NCBI RefSeq assembly: GCF_050003625.1
Contig: NC_134400.1
Span: 192,663,726-192,727,725 of the forward strand
DNA length: 64,000 nucleotides
Reading direction: 5' to 3'
Source: Haematobia irritans
Lineage: Eukaryota > Arthropoda > Insecta > Diptera > Muscidae
Shown: piece by piece, positions 33,937 through 45,745 of the stretch
Numbering within the stretch: position 1 is the stretch's first letter
How the letters are laid out: each line of letters begins with the position of its first letter
The notes under the pieces: model-generated
Databases searched by the model: none
What the model was told of the DNA's origin: nothing
What the model saw: the letters and a program-made list of their open reading frames with translations, nothing else
Program-made: the position numbers and the translations under genes

Positions 33937-35298
33937 AACACATTTTTGTAATCAAAGTCTAGGTCGCAGTTTTAGTCCAATCGACTTCAAATTTGGCACA
34001 AGTATGTGTTTTGGCTCAGAATAGATCCCTATTGATTTTGGAAGAAATCGGTTCAGATTTAGATATAGCTCCCATATATATATATATTTCGCCCGATATG
34101 GACTTATATGGCCCCAGAAGCCAGAGTTTTACCCTAATTTGCTTAAAATTTTGCACAAGAAGAACAATTAGTACTATAGTCAAGTGTGCCAAATTTTATT
34201 GAAATCGGTTCAGATTTAGATATAGCTCCCAAATATATCTTTCGCCCGATATGCACTAATATGGACCCAGCAGCCAGAGTTTTATACCGATTTGCTTGAA
34301 ATTTTGTATTAACATAAGACGTAGTCGTGTAGTCAAGTGTGCAAAATTTAATTGAAATCGGTTCAGATTTAGATATAGCTCCCATATATATCTTTCGCCC
34401 AATATGGACTTACATGGCCGCAGAAGCCAGATTTTTGGCCGAATTTGGATGAAATTTTGCACTAGGAGTACAATTAGTAGTATAGTCAAGTGTGCAAAAT
34501 TTGATTGAAATCGGTTCAGATTTAGATATAGCTCCTATATATATCTTTCGCCCGATATGGACTAATATGGTCCTAAAAGCTAGATTTTTGACCCAATTTG
34601 GTTGAAATTTTGCACAGGGAGTAGATTTGGCATTCTAGCTATGCGTGCCAAATTTGATTGAAATCGGTTCAGATTTATATATAGCTCCCATATATAGCTT
34701 TCGCCCGATTTACACTCATATGACCACAGAGGCCAATTTTTTTGCTCCGATTTAGTTGAAATTTTGCACAAGGAGTAGAGTTAGCATTGTTGCTATGCGT
34801 GCCAAATTTAGTTGAAATCGGTTCAGATTTAGATATAGCTCCCATATATATGTTTTTCTGATTTCGACAAAAATGGTCAAAATACCAACATTTTCCTTGT
34901 AAAATCGCCACTGCTTAGTCGAAAAGTTGTAAAACTGACTCTAATTTTCCTAAACTTGTAATACATATATATCGAGCGATAAATCATAAATAAACTTTTG
35001 CGAAGTTTCCTTAAAATTGCTTCAGATTTAAATGTTTCCCATATTTTTTTTACTAAAATTGTGTTCCACCCTAGTGCATTAGCCAACTTAAATTTTGAGT
35101 CTATAGATTTTGTAAAAGTCTATCAAATTCTGTCCAAATCGAATGATATTTAAATGTATGTATTTGGGACAAATCCTTGTATATAGCACCCAACACATTT
35201 GACGGATGTGATATGGTATCGAAAATTTAGATCTACAAAGTGGTGCAGGGTATAATATAGTCGACCCCGCCCGACTTTAGACTTTCCTTACTTGTTTT
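33937..35298 (+). mobile_element. DINE/mini-me-like element, 5' truncated, with 3' end
   Basis: Begins inside the element (ACACATTTTTGTAATCAAAG), lacking hairpin and GTCY. It has six internal units, the common tail and a 3' end with a variant stem (GTCGACCCCGCCCGAC), then CTTTCCTTACTTG. Confidence 0.8.
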
Positions 35299-35536
35299 TA
35301 CTAACATTGTGTTCCACCCTAGTGCATTAGCCGACTTAAATTTGGAGTCTATAGATTTTGTAGAAGTCTATCAAATTCTGTCCAGATCGAGTGATATTTA
35401 AATGTACAAACCTTTATATATAGCCCCCAACACATTTGACGTATGTGATATGGTATCGAAAATTTAGATCTACAAAGTGGTGCAGGGTATAATATAGTCG
35501 GCCCCGCCCGACTTTAGACTTTCCTTACTGGTTTTG
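35299..35536 (+). mobile_element. Tandem extra copy of the 3' end, copy 2
   Basis: Starts CTAACATTGTGTTCCACCC directly after the TTGTTTTTA of the preceding element and ends with a full GTCGG/CCGAC hairpin and CTTTCCTTACTGG. About 240 bp, with no 5' sequence. Confidence 0.85.
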
Positions 35537-35786
35537 TACTAAAATTGTGTTCCACCCTAATGCATTAGCCAACTTAAATTATGAGCCTATAGATTTTGTA
35601 AAAGTCTATCAAATTTTGTCCAAATCGAGTGATATTTAAATGTATGTATTTGGGACAAACCTTTATATATAGCCCCCAACACATTTGACGGATTTGATAT
35701 GGTATCGAAAATTTAGATCTACAAAGTGGTGCAGGGTATAATATAGTCGGTCCCGCCCGACTTAGACTTTCCTTACTTCTTTTTAA
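35537..35786 (+). mobile_element. Tandem extra copy of the 3' end, copy 3
   Basis: Starts ACTAAAATTGTGTTCCACC and ends GTCGGTCCCGCCCGACTTAG, then CTTTCCTTACTTC. With the two before it, this makes three 3' ends of about 245 bp in series. Confidence 0.85.
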
Positions 35787-36208
35787 TATATTTGCCCTTA
35801 ATATTGTATGAATTGTGAGTCCTAAAATTGTGGTTGCCTCTTTTTCATATTAGGCCAATATTTTTTTGTTTTCAGTGTTTGTAGTCAAATTCTGCTTCAA
35901 CATTATTCCATAGACACGACAGTCGACCATTTTTTGTGTTAAACCCACGAAAAGCCTGAAGTTAGTCTTTTTACTCTTTGTGGTACTCTTCAGTGGTTAA
36001 CCAAATGATGGTGAAAATTTGAAAAGTTCTTCATTAGAGATTTTGCATGGAGACAAACACTCGATAATTTTAACAAATCCAAATGGTGATGTCACAGACA
36101 GTTTTCTAATTTGGAATTTAGAAATTCAAATGCTGTCAATGAAAAATGTCTTTTTCAACGAATGGAAAACTAATAAAAAGCTAAAGTAGAAGGCAGCCGA
36201 ATATGTGT
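35787..36208. other. Single-copy AT-rich interval
   Basis: No repeat or domain recognised. TTTTTTTGTTTTCAG near 35873 resembles a splice acceptor, but no donor follows at a sensible distance. Confidence 0.5.
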
Positions 36209-36492
36209 CTGTTCCACACTGTGGAACAGGATATAATAAGTTAGTGCATATGTTTGCAACACCCAGAAGGAGATGAGATAGACATATGGTGTCTTTGACA
36301 ATATTGCTCAGGGCGGGTCCCTGAGTCGATATAGCCATGTCCGTCTGTCTGTGAACACATTTTTGTAATCAAGGTCTAGGTAGCAGTTTTAGTTCAATCG
36401 ACTTTAAATTTGGCATAAATTTCTGTTTTGGGTCAGTATATAACCTTATTGATTTTGGAAGAAATTGGTTCAGATTTAGATATAGCTCTTTA
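36209..36492 (+). mobile_element. DINE/mini-me-like element, type B 5' fragment
   Basis: Palindrome GTTCCACA-C-TGTGGAAC (36211-36227), AACACCCAGAAGGAGATGAG, a short GTCCGTCTGTCTG run and the start of the first internal unit. It stops at AGATATAGCTC; the rest is absent. Confidence 0.75.
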
Positions 36493-37232
36493 GTATTAGT
36501 ATACAACTTTTTGTTTTTGCTCACTGTATTAATCCAGGGTTTGATATAGCCCCGATTTGTTTTTTTTAGACAGACACCAAACTATTGGGAAAAATACAAT
36601 ACAATAAAAATACTTTTGATAAGACCATTATTTTTAAATTATTTCCCAATCATTATCGTGTGTATCTCGTTAATAGTCTTTGGTGTAGCAAGTTTGTTTG
36701 TATTTGTAGTTTTTTTTTCGAAAAACCCATCTCAACTTTAGTGAAATGTAAAGCAGCCATAATATTTGTGATAACTCTGTGTGAATGTGAAGTGTGCAGA
36801 AGTTTTGAAGTTTGTTTCCAAATTTTGTTGATCTTTTCCCATGGCACATAGTTCGGGAGTTAAGCTTGTTTTTCGTCGTTTGTTTTTTTTTTTTTATTCT
36901 ACATTTTTTGGGGTAAAAGTTGGCATAAATATCACGAAACTTCAATGGAATTTCACAAAATTCTCTTCATTGGTGGTGCGAATGTTCGTATTATACCAAA
37001 AACGAAAACAAAAAACTTTTCGACATTTTGCCAGTTTCACTCATGCATTCCAAAATTAATGTCTTTTTGAGTAAAATATATATAAATATATCTTTACTGT
37101 TTAAAGTTATCTCAATACAAATGAATGAATTGAAAAACGGAAATGTAGAGCTTAGAAATACATATAAACCTAAAATGAAAGATTACTTAAACTCAAGATT
37201 AGGATACCTTAGCTACACAATATTAAGACAGA
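36493..37232. other. Single-copy AT-rich interval
   Basis: Frames of 64-91 codons overlap on both strands around 36585-37243 and show no domain or biased codon use. A long T-run is at about 36882. Array monomers begin at about 37233. Confidence 0.5.
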
Positions 37233-37435
37233 ATTTTCTATAGACATAAAATTTTAACGAAATTTTCTATACAAATAAAATGTTGCCAAAATTTTCTATA
37301 AAAAAAAAATTACAAACTTTTCTATACGAAATAATATTTTGACAAAATTTCTATGGAAACAAAATTTTAACAATATTTTCTATAGAAGTAAACATTTTAA
37401 CAAAATTTTCTATATAAATAGAATTTTAACCAAAT

Positions 37436-37520
37436 TAAAACTCTAGAGGCTCATAAAAACCGAAAAGCAACCAATCTAACAAAATCCCGAAATTGATTTT
37501 CTCTTCTCATCGAGTACTTA
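37436..37520 (-). repeat. Flank-derived module, copy 1 of 7
   Basis: AAACTCTAGAGGCTCATAAA, CGAAAAGCAACCAATCTAAC, CCCGAAATTG and CTTCTCATCGAGTACTTA, bounded by monomers on both sides. Confidence 0.85.
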
Positions 37521-38441
37521 GAAAATTTTCTATAGAAATAAAATTATGACAAAATTTCCTATAGAAATAAAATTTTCACAAAATGTTCTATAGAAATAAA
37601 ATTTTGACAAAATTTTCTATAGAAATAAAATTTTAGCAAAATTTACGATAGAAATAAAATTTTGACAAAATTTTTTATAGAAATAAAATTTTGACAAAAT
37701 ATTCTATAGAAATAAAATTTTGACCAAATGTTCTACAGAAATAAAACTTTGGCAAAATGTTCTATAGAAAAAAAATTTTGACAACATTTTCTATAGAAAT
37801 AAAATTTTAACAAACTTTACGTTAGAAATAAAATTTTAACAAGCTTTACGATAGAAATCAAATTTTTTTATAGAAATAAAATTTTGACAAAATATTCTAT
37901 AGAAATAAAATTTTGATCACATTTTCTATAGAAATAAAATTTTGGCAAAATTTCCATAGAAATAAAATTTTGACAAATTTTCCATAGAAATAAAATTTTG
38001 ACAAAATGTTCTATAGAAATACACGATTTTGACAAAATTTTCTAAGAAGTAAACATTTTGACAAAATCTCCTATAGAAATAAAATTTTGATGAAATTTTC
38101 TATAAAAAAAATTTATAAAATTTTCTATAGAAGGAAAAGTTTTGACATAATTTTCTATAGAAGGAAAAATTTTGACAAAATTTTCTACAGAAATAAAATT
38201 TTGACAAAACTCTCTAGAGAAATAACATTTTGAAAAAAGTCTCTATAGAAATAAAATTTTGACAAAATTTTTTATATAGAATTAAAATGTTGACAAAATT
38301 TAATATAGAAATAAAATCTTGACAAAATTTTCTATAGAAATAAAATTTTGACAAATTTGCTATTGAAATAAAATTTTGATAACATTTTATATAAAAGTAA
38401 AAATTTTATAAAATTTTTTTTGAAATAAAATTTTGACAAAT

Positions 38442-38518
38442 ATGGCTCATAAAAATCGAATAGCAACCAATCTAACAAACTACCGAAATTGCTTTTCTCT
38501 TCTCATCGAGTACTTACA
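38442..38518 (-). repeat. Flank-derived module, copy 2 of 7
   Basis: Lacks the CTCTAGA start; has GGCTCATAAAAATCGAATAG and CTTCTCATCGAGTACTTA. Confidence 0.85.
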
Positions 38519-39020
38519 AAATATTCTATAGAAATAAAATTTTGATAAAATTTTCTATAGAAATAAATTTTTGACAAAATTTCTATAGAAATAAAATTTT
38601 GACAAAATTTTCTATAGAAATAAAATTTTGAAAAAATTTTCTATAGAAATAAAATTCTGACAAAATTTTCTATAGAAATAAAATGTTGACAAAATTTTCT
38701 ATCGAAATAAAATCTTGACAAAATTTTCTATTTAAATTAAATTTTGAAAATTTTTCTATTGAAATAAAATGTTGACAAAATTTTCTATAGAAGTACACAA
38801 TTTTGACAAATAATTCAAGGAAGTAAAAATATTGACAATATATTCTATAGAAAAAAAAATTTGATAACATTTTCTATAGAAATAAAATTTGAAAAATTTT
38901 CCATAGAAATAGAATTTTAACAAAATTTTCTATAGAGATAAAATTTTGCAAAATGTTCTATAGAAGTAAAATTTTTGACAAAATTTTCTATAGAAATAAA
39001 ATATTTCTATAGAAAAAAAA

Positions 39021-39108
39021 TTAAAATTCTAGAGGCTCATAAAAACCGAAAAGCAACCAATCTTAAAAAAATCCCGAAATTGCTTTTCTCCTCTCATCGA
39101 GTACTTAC
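39021..39108 (-). repeat. Flank-derived module, copy 3 of 7
   Basis: ATTCTAGAGGCTCATAAAAA and CCTCTCATCGAGTACTTA (CCTC variant, shared with copies 5, 6 and 7). Confidence 0.85.
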
Positions 39109-41337
39109 AAAATTTTCTATAGAAATAAACAAAAGTCTCTATACGAATAAAATGTTGACAAAATTTTCAATATAAATAAAATATTGACAAAATTTTCTAT
39201 AGAAATAAAATTTTGACAAATTTTCTATTGAAATAAAATTTTGACAATATTTTCTATAGAAGTAAACATTTTAACAAAATTTTCTATAGAAATAAAATTT
39301 TGACAAAATTTTCTAAGAAGTAAAAATTTTGACAAAATCTTCTATAGAAGTACACAATTTTGACGAATTGTTCTTGGAAGTAAAAATTTTGACAAAATAT
39401 TCTATAGAAATAAAATTTTAATCACTTTTCTATAGAAACAAAATTTGACAAATTTCCCATAGAAATATATTTTGGACAAATTTCCCATAGAAATAAATTT
39501 TGGACAAATTTTCTATAGAAATAAAATTTTGACAAAATGTTCTATAGAACTACACGATTTTGACAAAATTTTCTAAGAATTAAAAATTTCGACACAATCT
39601 TCTATAGAAATAAAATTTTGATAAAATTTTCTACAGAAATAAATTTTTGACATCATTTTCTATAGAAATAAAATTTTTAAAAAATTTTCTAAAGAAATAA
39701 AATTTTGACAAAATTTTCTATAGAAATAACATTTTGACAAAAATTTCTATCGAAACAAAATCTTGACAAAATTTTCTATTGAAATAAAATTTTGACAAAA
39801 TTTTCTATAGAAGTAAAAATTTTGACAAAATTTTCTAAGAAGTAAAAATGTTGACAAAAACTTCTATAGAAATAAAATTTTGACAAAATCTTCTATAGAC
39901 AAAATTTTCTATAGAAGTAAAAATTTTGACACAATTTTCTAAGAAGTAAAAATGTTGACAAAATCTTCTATAGAAATAAAATTTTCTATAAAAATAAAAT
40001 TTTGACGAAATTTTTTATAGAAGAAAAATTTTGACAAAATTTTCTATAGAAATAAAATGTTGACAAAATTTAATATAGAAGAAAAATTTTAACAAAATTT
40101 TCTATAGAAATAAAATTTTGACAAATTTTCTATAGAAATAAAATGATAACAAAAGAAGAATTAAAAATTTTGAAAAATCTTCTATAGAAATAAAATTTTC
40201 ATAAAATTTTATATAAAAATAAAATGTTAACAAAATTTTCTATAGAAGTAAAAATATCAATCGAAATAAAATCTTGACAACATTTTCTATTGAAATTATA
40301 TTTGAAATAAAATTTTGACAAACTTTTCCATAGAAGTAAAAATTTTGACAAAATTTTCTATAGAAGTACAGAATTTTGACAAATTGTTCTAGGAAGTAAA
40401 AATTTTGACAAAATATTCTATAGAAATAAAATTTTAATCACATTTTCTGTAGAAATAAAATTTTTACAAATTTTCCATAGAAATAAAATTTTGACAAAAT
40501 TTTCTATAGAAATAAAATTTTGACAAAATTTCCATAGAAATAAAATTTTGACAAAACTTTCTATTGAAATAAAATTTTGACAAAATGTTCCATAGAAGTA
40601 CACGATTTTGACAAAATTTTCTAAGAAATAAAAATTTTGACAACATTTTCTAAGAAGAAAAAAATTTTCACAAAATTTTCTAAGAAGTAAAATTTTTGAC
40701 AAAATCTTCTATAGAAATAAAATTTTTACAAAATTTTTTATAGAAGGAAATTTTGTGACAAATTTTTTTATAGAAGTAAACAATCTTGACATTTTGTTCT
40801 AGGAAGTAAAAATTTTGACAAAATATTCTATAGAAATAAAATATTGATCACATTTTCTGTAGAAATAAAATTTTGATCACATTTGCAATAGAAATAAAAT
40901 TTTGAAAAATTTTCCATAGAAATAAAATTTTGACAAATTTTCCATAGAAATAAAATTTTGACAAAACTTTCTATTGAAATAAAATTTTGACAAAATGTTC
41001 CATAGAAGAAATAAAAATTTTGACAACATTTTCTAAGAAGTAAAAATTCCGACAAAATCTTCTATAGAAATTAAATTTTGATTAAATTTTCTATAAAAAA
41101 AAAATTTTACAAAATTTTCTATAGAAAAAAAATTTGATAAAATTTTCTATAGAAATAAAATGTTGACAAAATTTTCTATAGAAATAAAAATTTTGACAAA
41201 ATTCTCTATAGAAATAAAATTTTTACAAAAGTCTCTATAGAAATAAAATTTTCTGTTGAAATAAAATTTTAACAACATTTTCTATAGAAGTAACAATTTT
41301 AACAAAATTTTCTATAGAAATAAAATTTTGACAAAAT

Positions 41338-41422
41338 TAAAACTCTAGAGGCTCATAAAAACCGAAAAGCAACCAATCTAACAAAATCCCGAAATTGCTT
41401 TTCTCTTCTCATCGAGTACTTA
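41338..41422 (-). repeat. Flank-derived module, copy 4 of 7
   Basis: AAACTCTAGAGGCTCATAAA and CTTCTCATCGAGTACTTA (CTTC variant, shared with copies 1 and 2). Confidence 0.85.
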
Positions 41423-41889
41423 AAAAATTTTTATAGAAATAAAATTTTGATAAAATTTACTATAGAAATACATTTTTGACAACATTTGCTATAGAAATAA
41501 AATTTTTAAAAAATTTTCTATAGAAAAAACATTTTGACAAAATTTTCTATATAAATAAAATTTCGACAAAATTTTCTATTGAAATTAAATTTTGAAAAAT
41601 TTTCTATTGAAATAAAATTTTGACAAAATTTTCTATAGAAAAAAAAATTTGACAAAATTTTCTATAGAAAAAAAATGTTGACAAAATTTTCTATAGAAGT
41701 ACAAAATTTTGACAAATTATTTTAGGAAGTAAAAATTTTGACAATATATTCTATAGAAATAAAATTTTGACAAATTTTACATAGAAATAAAATTTTGACA
41801 AAATTTTCTATAGAAATAAAATTTTGACAAAATGTTCGATATTTTTCACAAAATTTTCTATAGAAATAAAATTTTTCTATAGAAAAAAA

Positions 41890-41978
41890 CTAAAACACTA
41901 GTGGCTCATAAAACCCGAAAAGCAACCAATCTAACAAAAAATCCCGAAATTGCTTTTCTCCTCTCATCGAGTACTTAC
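41890..41978 (-). repeat. Flank-derived module, copy 5 of 7
   Basis: ACTAAAACACTAGTGGCTCA and AAACCCGAAAAGC variants, shared only with copy 6, 1290 bp away. Confidence 0.85.
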
Positions 41979-43179
41979 AAAATTTTCTATAGAAATAAAA
42001 TTTTGTTAAAATGTTCTATAGAAGAAAATATTTTGACAAAATGTTCTATACAAGGAAAAATGTTGACAAAATTTTCTATAGAAATAAAATTTTGACAAAT
42101 TTTTCTAAAAAATTTTAAAATTTTGACAAAATTCTCTATAGAAATAAAATGTAGATTAAATTTTCTATAGAAATAAAATTTGGACAAATTTTCTATTGAA
42201 ATACAATTTTGACAACATTTTCTATATAAGTAAAAATTATGACAAAATTTTCTATAGAAGTACAAAATTTTGACAAAATTTTCTATAGAAATAAAATTTT
42301 GACAAAATTTTCTATAGAAATAACATTTTGACAAAATTTTCTATAGAAATAAAATTTTGACAAAATTTTCTATAGAAATAACATTTTTACAATATTTTCT
42401 ATAGAAATAAAATTTTGACACACTTTTCTATAGAAATAGAATTTTGACAAATTATCTGTAGAAATAAAATTTTGGCAAAATTTTCTATAGTAATGAAATT
42501 CTGACAAAATTTTCTGTAGAAATAAAATTTTCTATAGAAGTAAAAGTTTTGACAAAATTTTTGACAAAATTTCCATAGAAATAAAATTTTGACAAAACTT
42601 TCTATTGAAATAAAATTTTGACAAAATGTTCCATAGAAGTACAAGATTTTGACAAAATTTTCTAAGAAATAAAAATTTTGACAACATTTTCTAAGAAGTA
42701 AAAATTTCGACAAAATCTTCTATAGAAATTAAATTTTGATTAAATTTTCTATAAAAAAAAAAAAATTTTCTATAGAAAAAACATTTTGACAAAATTTTCT
42801 ATTTAAATAAAATTTTGACAAAATTTTCTATTGAAATTAAATTTTGAAAAATTTTCTATTGAAATAAAATTTTGACAAAATTTTCTATAGAAAAAAAATT
42901 TTGACAAAATTTTCTATAGAAAAAAAATGTTGACAAAATTTTCTATAGAAGTACAAAATTTTGACAAATTATTTTAGGAAGTAAAAATTTTGACAATATA
43001 TTCTATAGAAATAAAATTTTTATCACATTTTGTATAGAAATAAAATTTTGACAAATTTTCAATAGAAATAAAATTTTGACAAAATTTTCTATAGAAATAA
43101 AATTTTGACAAAATGTTCTATAGAAGTAAAATTTTTCACAAAATTTTCTATACAAATAAAATTTTTCTATAGAAAAAAA

Positions 43180-43268
43180 CTAAAACACTAGTGGCTCATA
43201 AAACCCGAAAAGCAAATAGTCTAACAACAAATCCCGAAATTGCTTTTCTCCTCTCATAGAGTACTTAC
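43180..43268 (-). repeat. Flank-derived module, copy 6 of 7
   Basis: Same ACACTAGTGGCTCATAAAAC variants as copy 5, plus private CTCATAGAGTACTTA. Confidence 0.85.
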
Positions 43269-43957
43269 AAAATTTTCTATAGAAATAAAATTTTGTTAAA
43301 ATGTTCTATAGAAAAAAAATATTTTGACAAAATGTTCTATACAAGGAAAAATGTTGACAAAATTTTCTAAAGGAGTAAAAATTTTGACAAAATTCTCTAT
43401 AGAAATAAAATGTAGATTAAATTTTCTATAGAAATAAAATTTGGTCAAATTTTCTATTGAAATACAATTTTGACAACATTTTCTATATAAGTAAAAATTA
43501 TGACAAAATTTTCTATAGAAGTACAAAATTTTGACAAAATTTTCTATAGAAATAAAATTTTGACAAAATTTTCTATAGAAATAAAATTTTGACAATATTT
43601 TCTATAGAAATAAAATTTTGACACACTTTTCTATAGAAATAGAATTTTGACAAATTTTCTGTAGAAATAAAATTTTGGCAAAATTTTCAATAGTAATGAA
43701 ATTCTGACAAAATTTTCTGTAGAAATAAAATTTTCTATAGAAGTAAAAGTTTTGACAAAATTTTCTATAACAGTAAAATTTTTGACAAAATTTCTCTTCT
43801 AGAAAAAACAAAATTTTCTACAGGAATAAAATTTGACAAATTTATATAGAAATAAAATTTTGAAAATTTTATTTATATAGAAATAAAATTTTGAAAATTT
43901 TTCTATAGAAATAAAATTTTGACAAAATTTTCTTTAGAAATAAAATTGTGACAAAAT

Positions 43958-45160
43958 TAAAACTATAGAAAAGCAACCCATCTAAAAAAATACCGAAATT
44001 GCTTTTCTCCTCTCATCGAGTACTTTCGGCTGGTATAAGTTGCATTTTGTTTGGAATTTTCGTATTGCGCTGTGTAACCAAATTTAAGTGCAAATTTAAA
44101 ACTCAAAAACACTTAAAGTCTTAAAACTTTCTTTAAATAATCCCTTTCATATTCTAAAACCTAAACTTAATCCAGAAAATTCATCTCACGTATCGATATG
44201 ACTTACGAACGATAATAACCCCCACCACCCCAATATTTGGGCAGTCAATTAAATGGGATGCTGTTTTTATTTATTTTTTTTTTTCAATCGGTCATGACGC
44301 AAGCAAAGAAATTCATTAAATTGAACATTGGTCGTTTGGTTTTTATGATGCCGCATGCATAACAACTTCCATTTCTTGCTCAAAAGTCTACGAATATCGT
44401 TTTATATATGTGGAGGGGGATTATAAAGACCTATTGACCAATGGCTCCTTTTTCGGGATACTGATGCCTGAGAGGTTGTGTTTTGAATTTCATTTCAATT
44501 TTCTGTTTTTTTTTTTTTGTTCAGGTATCCCCCATGAATGTCCAGTCATTTGATCGTTGCCTCTTTACAGTTTTGTTCGTTGAGTCCTTCCGTTCATGTT
44601 AAATGGCACGTACGACCAACAACTCAAGTTCTCTACTTTGAATAGAACATGGAATTTAAATGTGACACTTGAAGTGAATGTTTCTTATGTATGTGGGTGT
44701 GTGTGTGTTTGGGAGGGAGAGGCGTGGTGTTTTCACATGGATATCACAAACATACACACAATTATAGAACTAAATATCCAGAGGCAGATTCAAGGAGTAT
44801 TTTATTGATTTTTGAATCGCAAGGACTTGATAGAAAATGCCATATTCAATATAGTGTTGACTATTCCATAAGAAGGTTATATCTTAACCTGAGCCAATTT
44901 ATAAGTACAGTGAAATATCTCTGAAATGGACACCTTCGATCGCCAAAATTTCCTTCAAATTTGAAAGCTTAATTCAAATGTGATAATATAGCCAACGTCT
45001 CACGAAAATTGTCCACGATATTTTTTAACCGACATTTTGTCGAGTATCAAAACAAAAAAAAAATACACAAAATTTTATTTATTTATTTTTTTCATATTTT
45101 TACTTATAAGTAAATTATAAGCATAAATGAGAAATTTTATTTCGTCGTTGTTTGATAGTT
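43958..45160. other. Terminal module copy (7 of 7) and single-copy interval
   Basis: 43958-44025 matches the module (GAAAAGCAACCCATCTAAAA, CCTCTCATCGAGTACTTT) but continues into CGGCTGGTATAAGTTGC and unique DNA, marking the real array edge. The remainder has no recognised gene. A T-run ending TTGTTCAG near 44508-44524 resembles an acceptor but has no matching donor; frames of 70-77 codons (44596-44924) appear random. Confidence 0.55.
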
Positions 45161-45515
45161 GTCAACATTTTATTTCTATAGAAAATTTTGTCAAAATTTT
45201 ATTTCCATAGAAAATTTTGTCAAAATTTTATTTCTATAGAAAATTTTGTCAAAATGTTATTTCTATAGAAAATTTTGTCAAATTTTATTTTATATAGAAA
45301 ATTTTGTCAAAATTTTATTTGTATATAAAATTTTGTCAAAATTTCATTTCTATAAAAAATTTTATCAAAATTTTATTTCTATAGAAAATTTTGTCAAAAT
45401 TTTATTTCTATGGAAAATTTTTTCAAAAATTTATTTCTATAGAAAATTTTGTCAAAATTTCATTTCTATAGAAAATTTTGTCAAAATTTTATTTCGTTAT
45501 TGTTGTTTTTTTTTT
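45161..45515 (+). repeat. Minisatellite, plus orientation
   Basis: About twelve monomers beginning TTGTCAACATTTTATTTC. Interrupted by a T-run and a foldback fragment. The left flank (TTCGTCGTTGTTTGATAG) has no hAT-like terminus. Confidence 0.92.
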
Positions 45516-45745
45516 TTTTTTGATCTCAGCTTAAAGCCATGCATTGACTAAACTACAAGTGTAGCTTAACCAACAGAGGAAAAGTATGCTTGTCAAATTT
45601 ATTTGGGCAAAGCCCTATAGACTGCAAGATGGTTGGATGTACAGCTGTTTCGGAATTACCACATTCCTCATCAGCAAAAAAAAAAAAAAAAAACAACAAC
45701 AATAACGATTGAAGAGAAGCCAACAATAACAAACAAAACGAATGA
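45516..45745. mobile_element. Single arm of the foldback-like element between homopolymers
   Basis: After a T-run, GATCTCAGCTTAAAGCCATG, CATTGACTAAACTACAAGTG and CTTAACCAACAGAGGAAAAG reproduce one arm of the element at 8034 plus its outer extension, ending at ATTCCTCATCAGC. An A-run and CAACAACAATAACG follow, then CCAACAATAACAAACAAAAC, which also flanks the copies at 53777 and 54607. The second arm is missing. Confidence 0.65.

Larger units (their letters stand above)
37233..43957 (-). repeat. Minisatellite, minus orientation, largest block, with six interspersed modules
   Basis: About 6.7 kb of 29-bp monomers with variants such as CTAAGAAGTAAAAATT, TTCCATAGAAGTACACG and ACGATAGAAATAAA. Blocks recur (the CCATAGAAGTACA...AAGAAATAAAAATTTTG string near 40590, 40995 and 42630; 41890-42420 versus 43180-43640). 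A ~70-90 bp non-monomer module is embedded six times, and a seventh copy at 43958 leads into unique DNA. Confidence 0.94.
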
